Assembly: GCA_023213395.1 (NCBI GenBank)
Contig: CM041465.1
Span: 50,041,741-50,105,740, forward strand
DNA: 64,000 nucleotides
Reading direction: 5' to 3'
DNA from: Cycas panzhihuaensis
Taxonomy: Eukaryota; Cycadophyta
Under the pieces are notes generated by a model. That model saw nothing but the letters and a program-made list of their open reading frames with translations, was not told the DNA's origin and did no database searches. Each line of letters begins with the position of its first letter. The stretch's first letter is position 1. Below are positions 1-12,420 of this stretch, piece by piece. A program made the position numbers and the translations under genes.

Positions 1-319
1 AGGTAGTGATTTAATCAAGATGGTGATGAAGAGACACTATTATAGTAGATGTTGTTATCCAACAAAGATGTATAAGTCCATGTAGATGGTGATATGGTCC
101 TGAAAAGAGTGACTCTTTTGTTTGATTATAAGAACTGAAGAAATGTGGACCCATAGTACAGTAATATGGGAATCCACAAAGGTGAGAACCTAAATGCTCC
201 TGTACCCTAAATGAAGATGGAGTTAACTCTAAGGTAAATTTACCCCATCTTCTTTTTCTTCCTCATGTTTGGCCCCTCTTTCTAGATGGGTGCTCTGGTT
301 AGGAATGGGGGCTTCAATA

Positions 320-537
320 TGCTAACAAAGTACAAAAGTAAAGAGGTCCCAATTTGGCTTGTAAGTATTTTGGCACCACTCTTATGTCCATAATTGAAGG
401 GGACCTTCCAATTGTTGGGCACCTAGGCAAAGCTTGTGGTATTCAGTCAAGTTAAGTTCTTCAAAGTATGTAAGCATGGATGCAAGCCAATCATCAAAGA
501 TGATAGAACCATCAAGCTTAAAATAAAGTAGCTCAAT
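320..537 (-). pseudogene. Retrotransposon gag domain, second tandem copy (element J)
   Basis: Same reading frame as the upstream domain (codon starts 906 and 477 are both multiples of three). It shows YFKLDGS, FDDWLASM, YFEEL, then LGAQQLEGPLQLW, the last being the typical gypsy gag LEG-A-W segment. It aligns position for position with the first copy (YFRMDGD versus YFKLDGS; YD.IATLE..FFEDF versus FDDWLASMLTYFEEL), with the same 118-codon offset along its length. It is the better preserved copy. A stop follows the LQLWT segment. Confidence 0.5.
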
Positions 538-689
538 CCCACATTCTTCATTATTCGAGTGATCATGGTCTTGTAAAATAGCTTCATTTTACAGCCCACT
601 ATCTTGGTCTTGTACATCTTCTATTATGGTAGCTTTAATGGCTAAATAAGCTCATATTTCTCTTTGAGGTTCCATCTTAAAGGATGCCC

Positions 690-906
690 AATTTAGATCT
701 AGGTGTGAGAGACACCAATCCCAAACCGTTCAACTGAGGTCCCATTGCAAAACTAGCATAGTAAACATGACTTTGGCGTAGTCTTTCTTGAAGTAATAAA
801 CTATAGAAAAATCTTCAAAGAACTATTCCAAAGTGGCAATCTAGTCATAAAGTTGAATATCACCATCCATCCTAAAGTAAACGAGGTTGAGGTCATCATT
901 GTAGTC
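690..906 (-). pseudogene. Retrotransposon gag domain, first of two tandem copies (element J)
   Basis: The minus-strand frame whose codons start at 906 gives a gag-like block: a FRMDGD start, a YD.IATLE..FFEDF helix, then KKDYAKVMFTM and a Trp-containing segment. This is the usual Ty3/gypsy gag order (F-DG-x-W-x-Y-F, then hydrophobic repeats, then W). Several in-frame stops (for example in the IATLE segment) break it. Gag would form the particle shell. It is read through, apart from stops, into a second homologous domain 118 codons on. Similarity is by eye and moderate. Confidence 0.45.
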
Positions 907-3050
907 AAAAAATAATTATTCGTAATCATAGTATCAATCAAGAAGACTATGTTTTTTATATAATGCAAGTAATTTCCTATCAGGCCCTAGGTCCATTTGT
1001 CCTTTTTTTTTTTTTTTTCTGAGGAGGTGTCTATAGTTGGTTTGCCTCCTTAATGTTGTGGCCTTAAGAGAGATGGCATGCAAGCCAAAGTTTGAATGAC
1101 AAAAACTATATAAAACTTGTATTTAAAAAATTATATATAACCAAGACTTAGCTTCAAACGTTAATAACAAGAAAAGTCTAAAATAAGTCCTATAATAATC
1201 CAAAATGAAGCCCTTAAAATAAGGAATCTGATGGATTTGACAGTTTAAAAAATAGACTCCTAATTGTGAGATTATTAATAGAAAAGTATAGGTACCTAAA
1301 TAAGAGACCAAAAATATAAATTTTAGAGTCTTTAACCCCCTTTTATAAATTAACCCTTGGTCATTAAGGGGCTCCATATGACCATCATTTATTTCATAAT
1401 TTCACTCGCGAACTCCAAATAAAGTTTTAATGTGGCTTAATCAAAATGACCTTGTGAAAAAATATTTTCAAACTTAAAATTTAATGAAAATGTCCTATGC
1501 GATTTGCCACCATTGATACCTACACGATTCTACAAACTATTTCACTTGCAATATTTCCATATCCTGACTGTCTGTAAACTGCATTTGAATATTACATTTC
1601 TTCTTACCTATTTCATCATCGTACACATCTATCTATGGTAAGAGTGATTTGCAATCAGAGAGAATCTCTCCCCAAAGATCTTTATGGTGATCAACTATAT
1701 TATCAGGTGATAGTTGTATTAACCTATAAATGCCTCTGTAATATGGACTGTTAAGGCCTTTATGCAACTTCTACTAGTATTGCACTTCTTTTATATCTGA
1801 CTATAGTGATTTATATGATCTCTAAATGCCTCCTCTTATGAATTGGCTTCCTTTATTATATTAGTTGCACAGAGAGCCACAAGATTTGTATAAAGTAATA
1901 ATATCTTCACGAAGATCTGGTGACAAATAAATCATGGAAGCATGTATGCGTGTCTCAACAGAGGTAGCGTTGAGTTTTAGGCAACACTTATAGTAGCGAT
2001 AGATATAAAACATTACAATTTAGGTGCTACACAACCCAACAAAAGTAGGGCACTCATAGAGTCCAAAATTGATCATTATATATATAGTATTTTCTATGCT
2101 CTTCGTAAAGGAACCAACCAACTTCCATCATATGTAGCTACTACTATTAGGGCTTATGACTCTTGTAAATATTTAATTGAATCAACTGATGAATAAGAAT
2201 CACAATGTCTTCACTTAGCAAGCTTTATGTAGGAGATCCACCATGTTAATCATCAGCATCTTTATTAAGGGAATATAAGGTTTCCACGATTGACAGAGTA
2301 ACACATAATCTTCACTTGAGAGTTGATGTCAGAAAGAATGTAATTAGCTACTTAGATAGGTTGTGAATGGGGGTGACAAGGTGTCATGCTGGAGATTGGA
2401 TCATAATATACGAAGGTTCAATCCTCGCTCATATAAGTGCTTAGTATCCATGGGAGAGCCATAGTGTTTCTCCCTCATTTGGCTCATACTTAAAACATTC
2501 TTTCCAATGGAAGAATAGATACACTCGAATGACCCCCTAGGATGGTTAAAGAGCCGCATTCACCCCTGACTTCTTTAGCTATCACAACCCATATAGATAC
2601 CAAATTTGTGTATAGCATTAGCTCCTTTATTATTGCTTGCTAAGAAGTAGTTGGTGGCATCTGCCAGGTGGGAGTTGAGCCATAGATTCAACGATCCCTC
2701 TACACTCCACTCAACTTGGCTATGAGGCCTTTAAAACAATTGTCATAAGTTGTAGGCAAAAGATATTTTGGCACCAACTTATACCAGATGATCTTCAACT
2801 CTTCTGCTAATTAAGAAGATAGTTATGATATGTTAGAAAAGCAGTTGTTTTAGTATAGAAAGCCCCTTTGTGAATGTACAACCTATAAATACCAATTCTT
2901 TCACAGGGCATAATCTACAAAACCTATAATAACAACTAAAAATGATCTCAAAGTAGGTTTTTACATAACCCTTACAAGTGGATAATCAATGTAAAACCCT
3001 CTAACAAGAAGATGCTTTCAAAATATGAGGAGCGGGGGGGGGGGAGATTG
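907..3050. other. Leader of element J or unassigned AT-rich DNA
   Basis: No recognisable gene. The stretch includes a T run at about 1000-1018 and an 11-base G run at 3034-3044. A plus-strand open stretch at about 2058-2190 reads like coding sequence (YIYSIFYALRKG, then PSYVATTIRAYDSC) but was not matched to a family. If J is a single element this is its untranslated leader, unusually long at about 2.1 kb. Confidence 0.4.
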
Positions 3051-3054
3051 ACTA

Positions 3055-3067
3055 AGCTCTGATACCA
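3055..3067 (-). other. Primer binding site of element J (Met-tRNA type)
   Basis: The plus strand reads agctctgatacca, the reverse complement of TGGTATCAGAGCT, the standard plant PBS complementary to the 3' end of initiator tRNA-Met. It places the 5' LTR immediately to the right and the internal region to the left, so the element runs on the minus strand. Confidence 0.75.
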
Positions 3068-3069
3068 CC

Positions 3070-3326
3070 TATTATAGATCAATCCTTATAACCATAAGAG
3101 AGCAAAATAGAAGAATGCTAGAAGGCTGAATGATCACTAAAAATGAAGACTAAAAGGGGCACCAAAGGGAGCTCTAATAGATTGTATGTGAAACATATCA
3201 AGCTACCTTACATAAGATGGGGGTGGCATATTTATAAGAGGTCCACCCATTATTATATTATTTTATTACTAAGCTACCTAATCCCACATTCTTATCCTCC
3301 TTAACCCTTAACATTTTATCCTATTA
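3070..3326 (-). repeat. Probable 5' LTR of element J
   Basis: Sequence between the J primer site and the point where copia B integrase coding stops being recognisable. The left end reads TATTATAG, which would be TGTTATAG with one G-to-A change, and the right end is near TCCTATTACA, a CA terminus. The length, about 257 bp, suits a short plant LTR. The partner LTR is outside the window, so the ends are inferred. Confidence 0.4.
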
Positions 3327-3329
3327 CAT

Positions 3330-3870
3330 GTAGTATGAGGTCATTACACAAAGTTCTATTTATTCATTTAATAACTTCATTTTATTGAGGTATATAGGTA
3401 GTATAAAATTACCTATGAATTCCATAATCCTTACAAAAGAATTCATTTGAAGCATATTTTCTACTATTATCAGTTTGTAGGACCTTAATCTTATATCTAC
3501 TTTCATTCTCTACAATCTCCTTAAATTATTTAAAGTAAGTAAAGGTTTTCTATTTTTCTCTTAGTGAAACAATCTAGACTTTCCTTGAAAATTCATCAAT
3601 GAAAATGATGAAATATCTCACTCTACCTGGTAAGATGACATACATTGATCCATAAATATTAAAGTGAACCAATCTTAATTTTTCTTTTACTCTCCATGAT
3701 TTTTTTTGGAAATGGTTATTTATGTTTCTTGCCAAAAATATAGGATTCACATAAATAACTTTTATTGTTAATCAAAGATAGACCATATACCATTTTTAAT
3801 TTATACATCAATTGGAGACTAGAGTTGTTTAAATGACCCATTCTTTCATATCATAATTTCTATTTAGATG
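3330..3870 (-). pseudogene. Copia integrase (core and N-terminal part), element B
   Basis: Minus-strand frames show the linker CESYIFGKKH, then GSMYVILPG, FIIFIDEFSRKV (copia IDD-YSRK block), LQTDNSRKY (second catalytic Asp), and a decayed YTPQQNGVVER block ending in NRTL (catalytic Glu region altered). Integrase would insert element cDNA into the genome. The frame is broken by stops, including one in the Trp of the SRKVW motif, and it is truncated at about 3330. Confidence 0.75.
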
Positions 3871-4194
3871 ATACAATAAGGAATGCTCTCTACACATAAG
3901 AGTATCCCTGTAATTTATATATATTATTCTCTCTAAGTTATATGTTTATAACCTTATTCTATTTATCTTAGACTATGCATTATTCTTGAGTAAATGTTAC
4001 AATCATATCTTATTATTTAACTTCACTAATTAAAAAAAGATTTATCTCTAGATTTGGTATGTAGAAGACATTCTTTAAATGTCATTTATCACCAATTGGT
4101 AAAGTAAATGGTACTTTTTTAATTATAATCACCTCTAACTTAGTGTCATACTCAATAGTAACTTTTTAATTCACTTGCCACATTTCATGGAACC

Positions 4195-4245
4195 ATTCCA
4201 ACTTTTCTATCATATGTTTTGATTCACTTAAAATAATGAACTATA
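4195..4245 (-). pseudogene. Retropepsin remnant of copia B
   Basis: A short block reading SESKHMIEK sits where copia proteins have the DSGAS-HMT active-site region, between the zinc knuckle and the integrase. The catalytic Asp-Ser-Gly is not preserved. Identification rests on position and the retained S-K-H-M-x-E-K pattern. Confidence 0.4.
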
Positions 4246-4429
4246 TATCAAGTGTAGTAGAACCTACTTTAGACATGGTAATAAACAATAGTGCTATGAT
4301 TGTATTAGATGCCTCTTTAGTTGAGTCCATCATATGACCACATTGTCCAAGTAGTTGTTGTTATCGTTACTGCTACTTTTGTTGTTGGGGTTGATTTTAG
4401 GGCTATTGAGAGCGTTGTTGTCATTGCCA

Positions 4430-5234
4430 TACCTAATAGTCCTTCTTAATGTGACCTAACTTTCCATAATGATAATATTTAGATATGTATTATCCTTTTG
4501 TTACTCCCAGTTTACCCTTTTGAATAACAATTTTAAAAGGTGTATTCTTCTTTAGAATATAAGTCTACTTACCTTTAGATTTTGATGCAAGTGCTCTAGA
4601 AGATTCACTATGCATATGCTTTAATTTTTGCTCATGTTCCACAAGTAGGGATTCCAAAGATCCAATCATTAGAATAAATAATTTATTGGATAAAGTTAAT
4701 GCAGCTATGAAGTTCTCATATAGGAGTGATAAACTCCTCAGCATACAAGCTATAATTTTAAAATTAGAAATGATCTCTCCAATTGTTAATAATTGATCTT
4801 GAATTAATTTGATATCTCTTGTGAGATCTAATATGTTTCTAATCATCTTTAATCTATACAATTGACTCTATAGATTTAGGGATTTTACATCATTCTTGTG
4901 TTTAAATAGTTTCATAACCGTATCCCATATTTGCTTCAATATAATAGCATCTTTAATGTTCAAAATAACACTACCACTTATAGATAGACTGAGAAATTTA
5001 AATGTTATCCTTATCTTTGATTCATATTTAGCATTGAAGTCAACATTAATCTTCAATTTGTTTTAGAATTTAATGATGTTGATAGCATCCTTTTCCATTA
5101 TAGAATGGTCAGCATACTTTTAGAGATTATTTGAATGAAAAAAAAAAATGTATTTGATGTTTTTAGACTATGTCATTTTTAGGACAAGTTAATTTATCTA
5201 TGATAGTTTCCACTATGCTTCCTCCAAAAGCCAT
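4430..5234 (-). pseudogene. Copia gag with zinc knuckle, element B
   Basis: Gag begins near the ATG at 5234 (MAFGGS) and continues through a helical UBN2-type region at 5056-4565: INVDFNAKYES, KDAIILKQIWDTVMKLF, ILDLTRDIKLIQDQ, LESLLVEHEQKLKHMHSES. It ends in the zinc knuckle at about 4435-4485, which reads YYHYGKLGHIKKDY. In the family this is C-x2-C-x4-H-x4-C, so all three cysteines are tyrosines while the histidine remains. Two in-frame interruptions separate the blocks. Gag would package element RNA. Confidence 0.75.
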
Positions 5235-8200
5235 TTTAAGTTTTAAAAAAAAGATAGAAATGATTTAAAAAATAACTAACCAAGCATATAAATTAAAAAA
5301 GAAAGTTGCACACATCATTCTTCTACATACAAATAGCTGGTATGATTAATTTTTCTGCCTTAGTCTATGCATAGGTAATCAAAATATATCAAAAAAGCAC
5401 AAAAAATTAAATTTTCACTAAGATTTTATACTAAATTACTGTATATGACTACTATTATATCATAGATCTTAAAAAACCATACATCATGGTATATTTATTT
5501 TCTAAAAATAGGCTCTAGATCATCTAGTAATGGCTTTAGATCCTAAAACACCATGTGGTCATGGGTTGACAGACAAGGGGCTTTGTAAGACTTTCAAATA
5601 AAACCCAATCTAATTTAATCACTTAAAGTTTAGAAAACATAAAATCTATTTTATCTAAAGTTTAATTAAGAATATTCTCTTAGGAATATTTAATAAAATA
5701 ATATAGATAATTATAGTACTCCCTACAAAAAATGGATTTTCTAATAAATAAAGTATTTTTTTCTAGAAATAACTCTACCACTACACTACCAGGTTATCAA
5801 GGATTAAAATCATAAGTTAGTGTTAGGAGTTTCTTGCATCTTTGATGATTAGGTATGTAAAAAATCTCATCTCCCTCCTACATTCATGTCTAGCCTTTTG
5901 TAATAAAATTTCCTCATTTGAGAGTAAATTTAGCCCTATAGCCTATCATTACTTTATGCATGCTATGCGTTTTCCTTGTAATAGGCCTATATTCATACTA
6001 TGTTAATCTCTAATTCATTGAGCATCATTTGAGTAAATTTTCTCACCATTTAGTGTTTATTTTTCTTCAACTTGTTCTATTTTACTTTCTCTTCCACTTT
6101 GATGCCTATGTAACTCTACATATAACTCCTTATAGTTGATTTGTAGCCTGGTTGGTAGTTTATTTGGCTTACAATGAGAGATTTTATTCTCTAAGTTTTT
6201 GTTTAGGCATATGACTATTTATGATGTTTAGTTGGTTTTGTTAACTTGTCTGCTTTGTTGTGAGATGGGTAATATAATTAGATTATGATTTGATACTAGA
6301 TCAAAGGAGAAATAAGCGATTGAAATCATCGCAAGTTGCCCATGGACTCACGAAAATTACAGGACCATAAAATATCATTTTTTTCCTCCTCATAAAGTTT
6401 GTAACCTTATCTTATATCTTTTAGGGTATTCTCCAAGAATATACCCTTTTTAATTTTCATGCCCTTTATAAGTTTATACAATATTTTTTAAATATATTTC
6501 AATGCTTAGTCATTTAATATTTTATCATTTGATCATTCTTCAACAATTTTCACTTTGATTACTCTTCAATAGTGATTTTCTTCTCAATGTTTAATCACTT
6601 CAATAAAGGGTATCATTAAATTAAGTATTCACTTATTTTTGTTGCCTATTTAACACTTTAGTTAGTGTTTAATAGAGGCTTAGTAATTCTTAATCTTTTA
6701 GCAGAGGCCCTTTGTCATTTCACACTATCCGTATGTAAGTGCATTCTCTATTTGAAGTCTATTTGCAAGTTATTTTTGAGGTTGCATGTCATTTTCCAAG
6801 TAAAAGGTATATATCTACCTATTTGAATGTTGTTAATTTGGTTTGCATATCTCTATTTAAGCTTGCATGTTTATGTTTAACCCTTAAATATCATTGTTAA
6901 AATAGTGTATAATTTTCTTAATAAACTGCAAAAAAAATTTGAGTTCAATATATCATGCATGTTAGTTATTAATAAATGCATACAATATGATTAAAAAAGC
7001 TTCATATAATAAATATTATAGAGTTCAATACAAAATTAAAAAATATTTAATAAAACATATACATAGGTATGAATAGGTACCTACAACCTATAATTAATTT
7101 TACCATTGAAATTTTATCAAACAAGCATCTATAACTTGTTAGTTGCTACTCCCCCTTGAAGAATAAACTAGTTTTATCTACTCGATAATATTCAGATGAC
7201 TATGCTTAAAACTAGCCATTATAAGGGACTACCTCTATATGAATGCCTGTAACCTGTATCATTCAACATTTTGTAAAACCTACTAAAAAATGAATTGTTT
7301 AACTTCCTAAATAGTAATATTAATTGTTGCAATATTAAATGAAAGAGGTTAATGTATTTTAACTCACCATAGTGAGATCTATCATCTGATAGAATGAAGT
7401 TTTGAGCCAAAATACTTTGGACATTTCGTATGGTTACATAGCTATATAGAAGTTTTTGACCAAATATTTAGATTCCTCTCGCTTTTCCTAATACTTTCTC
7501 TTTTGGTCAAAATTTAAGTTTAGAAGTAAATTTTTAAGTTTTTACTTTTTCTCTTTTCTTAATAAAAAAGAAGGGGTTTTTCAAATAGCAAAAGAAGAAA
7601 AAACTTATTGTAATAGTGAAACACTTGGATGGTAGCAAAATCTAATGTTTATACTTAGCATCTTTATATGTTTGTTTATGTGTATGCACATTAATAGACA
7701 AAAGTAATATAAAGGAGGCATAAAGGTAAGCATCAACACATTAGTAATTCATTTCAGCAATATAAACATAGACATGTTTACATATTCCCTAAAATAAACC
7801 TATTGCATTTGAATTATATTACTAGTTCTTGACTTATGCGCATAATCACCTTGGTTGAAGTAGATCACCATTAGCTATAGTTCAAGCCTTAAGGGAGGTA
7901 TGAGTTTTATACTAGTTCTAGTCTTAACCAGAATACTGGTGGAGTAATAGGTTAGCCATACCTATAGGCTCCCTTTAAGGATTATCTTGATAACTAGCCA
8001 GGATAACTAAAACATTAATGCAAGATTAAAATTAATCCGGTCTAATATTCGTCATAGTCGTGGGATATGCACATACCGTTTGACTCTTCGGAGGAGGTAT
8101 ATTACTGCTCACTGGTGAACTAAGTGAGTATTGAGAGTACTTGGGCTCTATTATTACTTAGATTTCATCACTAAGTATAGGTGTGAGTATCATGAGTGAA

Positions 8201-8739
8201 GGCCCTAATCATATACTAGAAGCCTTAGGCATCGAAACCTCACCAAAATTTAGACATAAGTTAGAGGTTAATGGCATGACATATCACCACTCTTTGCCAG
8301 CACTACATTAGGCCTCATTCTTGCATCATTGCTTATACTCATTCTTCATAGTTGTTGAAAAATACTTAATAAATACTTACCTCTTCATCATAGTATTTAT
8401 TTCTGTATCCCTACCGCGTAAAGTGTACTAGTCATATGTGTCAATAGCACATACTTCTATCATCTCTTTTACTTCTTCATCATCACCATGTCATCTCAAT
8501 TTAAGTAGAACATCAACTGCATATTGAAAGGAAAAGAAAATTAGGATTTATGATTTACTAGAGTTAAAAATACTGTAAAGTATGAAGGCATTTGGAGAGC
8601 CCACTTGTAGCCTATACCCATCATACTTGTAATATCTACAATACCTACTTTTAGTGGAATCATTCTAATAACTCATATAGATGTTGCAGCTAAACTATAA
8701 GGGGAGATAGATGATGAAAAGATCTGTGTGAGAATTCTG
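5235..8739. other. AT-rich sequence without recognisable genes
   Basis: About 3.5 kb between copia B gag and copia C gag. It should hold the 5' LTR and primer site of B, but neither was recognised. No coding of known type was seen on either strand; short open frames are AT-driven. An 18-base string at 7339-7356 recurs at the start of the C LTR (13519), but the sequences diverge at once. Confidence 0.5.
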
Positions 8740-9423
8740 TTAGTTACTGATCACTCCTTGTATAACTTGATTGATGAAGAGCAATATGATACAACCTACA
8801 AGGTCCTTAAAGTTCTTAAGAAGAACTTTAATACCAAGTTAGACTTAGAATTTATTCATCTTGTTCTAAAAATAAATGAATTAAAAATACATAAGGGATG
8901 AGCTTATGAGATAATAAATCTCATTTGACCAATAAAATAGGTAATTAAAAAAGATTTTGAGACCTAATACATCACTTAGACATTCTTAATCTCATCATAT
9001 CTACATGTCTCTGATTATAAAAACTTTCTTGGAAGTCTTTAATTTAGTGGAACATTAAAGACACTTAACTTCGAAGTACTTACCAAGATGTTCATAGAAT
9101 TTGACAAGACCTTTGATATCAACTTTGTAGCCTCTGACTTTCTTCTAGATGTAGCCTGTGAGATGGAAGAATATGTTTGCTATATAAAGAATCAAGGTCC
9201 CTCTGATGGTAGAGGGAATAATCAAGCAAGATGAAGAGGAAGTAACATGGGAAATCATCTATAAGGTCAACCAAACCCTCAATCATAACCTTGATAATCT
9301 TAAGGCCAAGGGCCACCTCAATAAAAAACAAGATAATTAGGCCAAACCAGTACTTCTTCAGGGACTGGTAATCAAACTATTATATGTGATCAGTGTAATC
9401 GTAAAGGGCACTTTACAAAATGT
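8740..9423 (+). pseudogene. Copia gag with zinc knuckle, element C
   Basis: The plus-strand frame reads YKVLKVLKKNFNTKLDLEF, then ELKIHKG, a SDYKNFLGSL block, VLTKMFIEFDKTF, and ends with CDQCNRKGHFTKC at 9385-9423. The knuckle is C-x2-C-x4-H-x3-C, one residue short of the usual final spacing. Stops interrupt the frame between the blocks. Order and motifs are those of a copia gag. Unlike the other old elements here, the cysteines are intact. Confidence 0.7.
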
Positions 9424-9689
9424 TACATAACTATTACTTATAAGTTAGCCAAGTTCTAACTGAAATATCTAGCTCATAATGTTGAAGAAACTTATAAAGA
9501 ATTATTTAGTAGTATAGGTTTTTCTCAAGCTCACTTTCAAAGAATTGAGGGATCTTTAGCATCAAATGCCATTGACTAACCACAATGATTCTTTGAAGCT
9601 TGATATGGACATATCACTTGTGAATTCCCTTCACCAATACCAAGCACTATTGGAATTGTGAATAGTATTACTTCAATCGATGGACAGTG

Positions 9690-9715
9690 GATCATGGATA
9701 CAAGACCAACTTAAC
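9690..9715 (+). pseudogene. Retropepsin active-site remnant, element C
   Basis: The frame reads WIMDTRPT, where the copia family has W-x-x-D-S/T-G-A-S. The catalytic Asp is present but the Gly is Arg (GGA to AGA fits one transition), and a stop follows. It lies between the zinc knuckle and integrase as expected. Confidence 0.55.
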
Positions 9716-10149
9716 ATATGATATACAATCACACTCTATATCAAACATTTGACTCAAATATTTAAGGAGTTATTTACGTGGTTGACAAATCATAATAATC
9801 TATTGAAGGAATTGGTAACATTTACCTGAAACTCCCATGCTTAAGAGATTTTATATTGCTTGATGTCCTCTATAAACCTAATCTCAAATAAAACATGCTC
9901 TCCTTATCAACACTTATCTCCCATGGATTTAATCTGAGTGTAGCTACAAATGACCAAACTCTCCTAGTCATTTACCCTCTAACTAATTGAGTGGTCTTGA
10001 TTAGACATCTCACTGATAAACTCTTTTAATTGAATAACTCTCTATCTCATGAAGCTTATTGTGCCTAAAGCCCTTATGCTGATGAAGAATTTACATTTAA
10101 CACCATCCTGACCCACTTAATGTTGTTACCAAAATCTCTTTAGTATGCT

Positions 10150-11065
10150 CGTATGGGCCATGTTCACATTGATAGACTTAGAGATCTTTATAACACTCTT
10201 CTAGGTCTTCTAAAGTTCTCCTCCAAGCCCTTTAAATATAAAGCTTGTATTATTAGTAAATCTCATCGAAAACCCTTTCTAAAAAGTCAGTCAAAATCAA
10301 GCCATCTATTACAATTGGTACACTCTGATCTATGTGGACCAATGCCCATTCCTTCACTAAAGGACAAGTTATATTACATCTTTTTCATTGATGATTTTAC
10401 TAGAAAAATATGGGTAGTTTTTCTACACAAGAAAGATGAAGTCTTCTGTGTATTCAAAAAATTCAAAGCATGCACTAAAAAAGAATCAAGTTATCAATTC
10501 AAATATCTTCAAATAACTAATGGTAGTAAATATACCTCACATGAGTTTAAAATCTATCTTCAAGACAATGGCATCAAACATCAAATAATAGTAACAGGTA
10601 CCCCATAATTAAATTGAGTTGTCGAGCACATGAATATGACAATCATGGACATGGCTCGAGCTATATTAGTATACAAAAATGTACCTACCTACCTATGGGC
10701 TAAATCTATTCGGATAGTTGTTTATTATATCAATGCTATTATCCCATCAAAGGAAGGATAATCACCTAATAAACACTAGTTAGGATAAGCTCCCATTATT
10801 CACTACTTCAAAATTTTTGGCTCTATATGCTATGGCCACATTCTAGATACATATTGAAATAAAGTCTAGCCAAGGGCACTTAAAGGCATCTTTGTCAGAC
10901 ACCCTATGGATAAGAAAGAGTATAAAATCTTTATACCTTTACAATGGAAAATTATCATTACTATAGATGTCATTTTTGTGGAGACAAAGGATCAACAGCT
11001 TAGACTAGACTCCAAAACACCCTCATACTATTACAATGATGTTATCAATTATGATCTTTAAATTC
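10150..11065 (+). pseudogene. Copia integrase, element C
   Basis: The best open stretch, 10153-10608, starts at MGHVHIDRL (remnant of the zinc-binding N-terminal H region) and includes HSDLCGPM (first catalytic Asp), FIDDFTRKIWV, and TNGSKYTS, where the family has TDNGxEY, so the second catalytic Asp is lost. A decayed QNGVVER block follows (VVEHMN), then YLWAKSI and FGSICYGHI typical of the copia C-terminal region. Stops occur after 10608. Confidence 0.8.
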
Positions 11066-11559
11066 TAAAATTTAGGAAGGAGGGGGGATATATATAGATT
11101 ACTCCAAATATTAGTAGTTGATAGTAGAGTCTCAAAGGATATAAGATATGACTCTCAACTGATGAGTGCACATCTAATGCCAGCCTTTAAAGATAACAGA
11201 GTTAAAAATGGTAAAGCTATTATAGAAGAATCATCCTCTCTACCTTTAGTTGACAAAGGTAAAATAGTGGTAGAAGGACCTTACTCCCCATGCATGTCAA
11301 CATCCTCCTTGTAAAATGAATATTTTAATAAATAAGATGAGAACCAAGAAGTTGAGGAAATGAGGACTCGATTCCCAACTTGAAGATCTTATGAAGTTCA
11401 CCAACTTAATAAGGACATATGACCAGATGAGGTGTGTAAAACTAACACTTGAAGTGCCCATAGAGCAAGGATGCAAGAATCATTATTTATTAAGCTTGAA
11501 CTGGCAAAACTATACCTTACTCTTAATGAAGAGCCCCTCTTATACCAAGAAGTTGTGAA

Positions 11560-12420
11560 ACATGCAGTTTAGAGAAATACAATGAACAAAGAATATCAAT
11601 TTCTTATAAAAAATGGTATATGGGAGCTCGTTGATCTACCACTTGGCAAAAAGGTAATTCAAAATAAATGGGTGTTAAAAAATAAATAAAGATTAGATGA
11701 TACCCTTGAAAAATATAAGGCAAGGTTGGTAGATAAAGGATTCATATAAAGGGAAGGTATTGACTACACTGAAGTCTTTACACTTACAACCAAGTGGCCT
11801 ATAATTAGAACTCTTATGGCCTTAGTTGCTCAATAGGGCTGAAAAATCCACCTGCTTGATATTAAGACTATATTTCTCAATGGGGATGTTGAAGAAGAAA
11901 TTTGCATGGCTCAGCAAGAAGGATGCGAGATCAAAGGTCAAGAGCAAAATGTTTATAGACTCAAAAAGTCCTTGTATGGCCTTAAACAAGGCTCTCATAC
12001 TTGGTTTGCTGAGTTGTCTGAAAGAATAAGGAAATTTGGATATAAGGTTTATGACTATTAAGATATTGATGTAATACTATTCATCAAGCAGTAAAAAGTC
12101 AAAGTCACTTATCTCATAATCTTTGTGGATGGCACGCTAATAATAGGTAATAGTGAACAAGAAGTAAGCCAACTGAAAAAGGATCTTAGTAAAATGCTCA
12201 AATTGCCTAGCCTCAAATTAATGAAATATTACTTGGGAATTGAAGTAACACAAAAGAATAGAAAATTTTTCCTCTTCTAAGAAAAATACATCAATGATTT
12301 TCTAACTAAGTTTCAGTAGAAGATGCTCGACTAGTGGTTATACCTATGGACCCTAATACCAAACTCTCAATTGATGGTAATACTAGGAAGGTAAATACAA
12401 TACTCTACAAGAAACTTATA
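11560..12420 (+). pseudogene. Copia reverse transcriptase, element C
   Basis: Broken plus-strand frames show the copia RT series: LIKNGIWELVDLPLGKK, KWVLKNK, KYKARLVDKGF, GIDYTEVFTL, FLNGDVEEEI, VYRLKKSLYGLKQ, and a catalytic block FVDGTLIIG in place of YVDD-(L/M). Loss of the second Asp alone would inactivate it. LKYYLGIEV (LG-E) follows. RT would copy element RNA to cDNA. Confidence 0.8.

Larger units (their letters stand above)
1..3067 (-). mobile_element. Element J: 5' portion of a minus-strand LTR retrotransposon, gypsy-like gag
   Basis: Read on the minus strand, this stretch begins with a Met-tRNA-type primer site at 3055-3067, followed by about 2.1 kb without recognisable coding and then two gag-like domains (690-906 and 320-537). 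Downstream pol genes would lie to the left of the window. The gag domains resemble the Ty3/gypsy retrotransposon_gag family rather than copia gag, and several plant gypsy lineages use this primer, so a gypsy element is favoured. The frame has several stops, so it is dead. The assignment of primer site and gag to one element rests on orientation and order only. Confidence 0.45.
3330..5234 (-). mobile_element. Copia B: minus-strand Ty1/copia fragment (gag to integrase)
   Basis: Reading leftwards from 5234 the order is gag, zinc knuckle, protease remnant, integrase N-terminal region and integrase core. This is the Ty1/copia order. The reverse transcriptase and RNase H that should follow are missing, and the coding ends where the LTR of element J begins, so J probably inserted here or the rest was lost. 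Many stops are present. No LTR or primer site of B could be identified on the right. Confidence 0.75.

Noticed and set aside
5520-5565. Possible primer site and LTR start for copia B (ctttagatcctaaaacaccatgtgg)
   Set aside because: Only the terminal cca and the following tg fit; the match to the Met-tRNA PBS is too poor.
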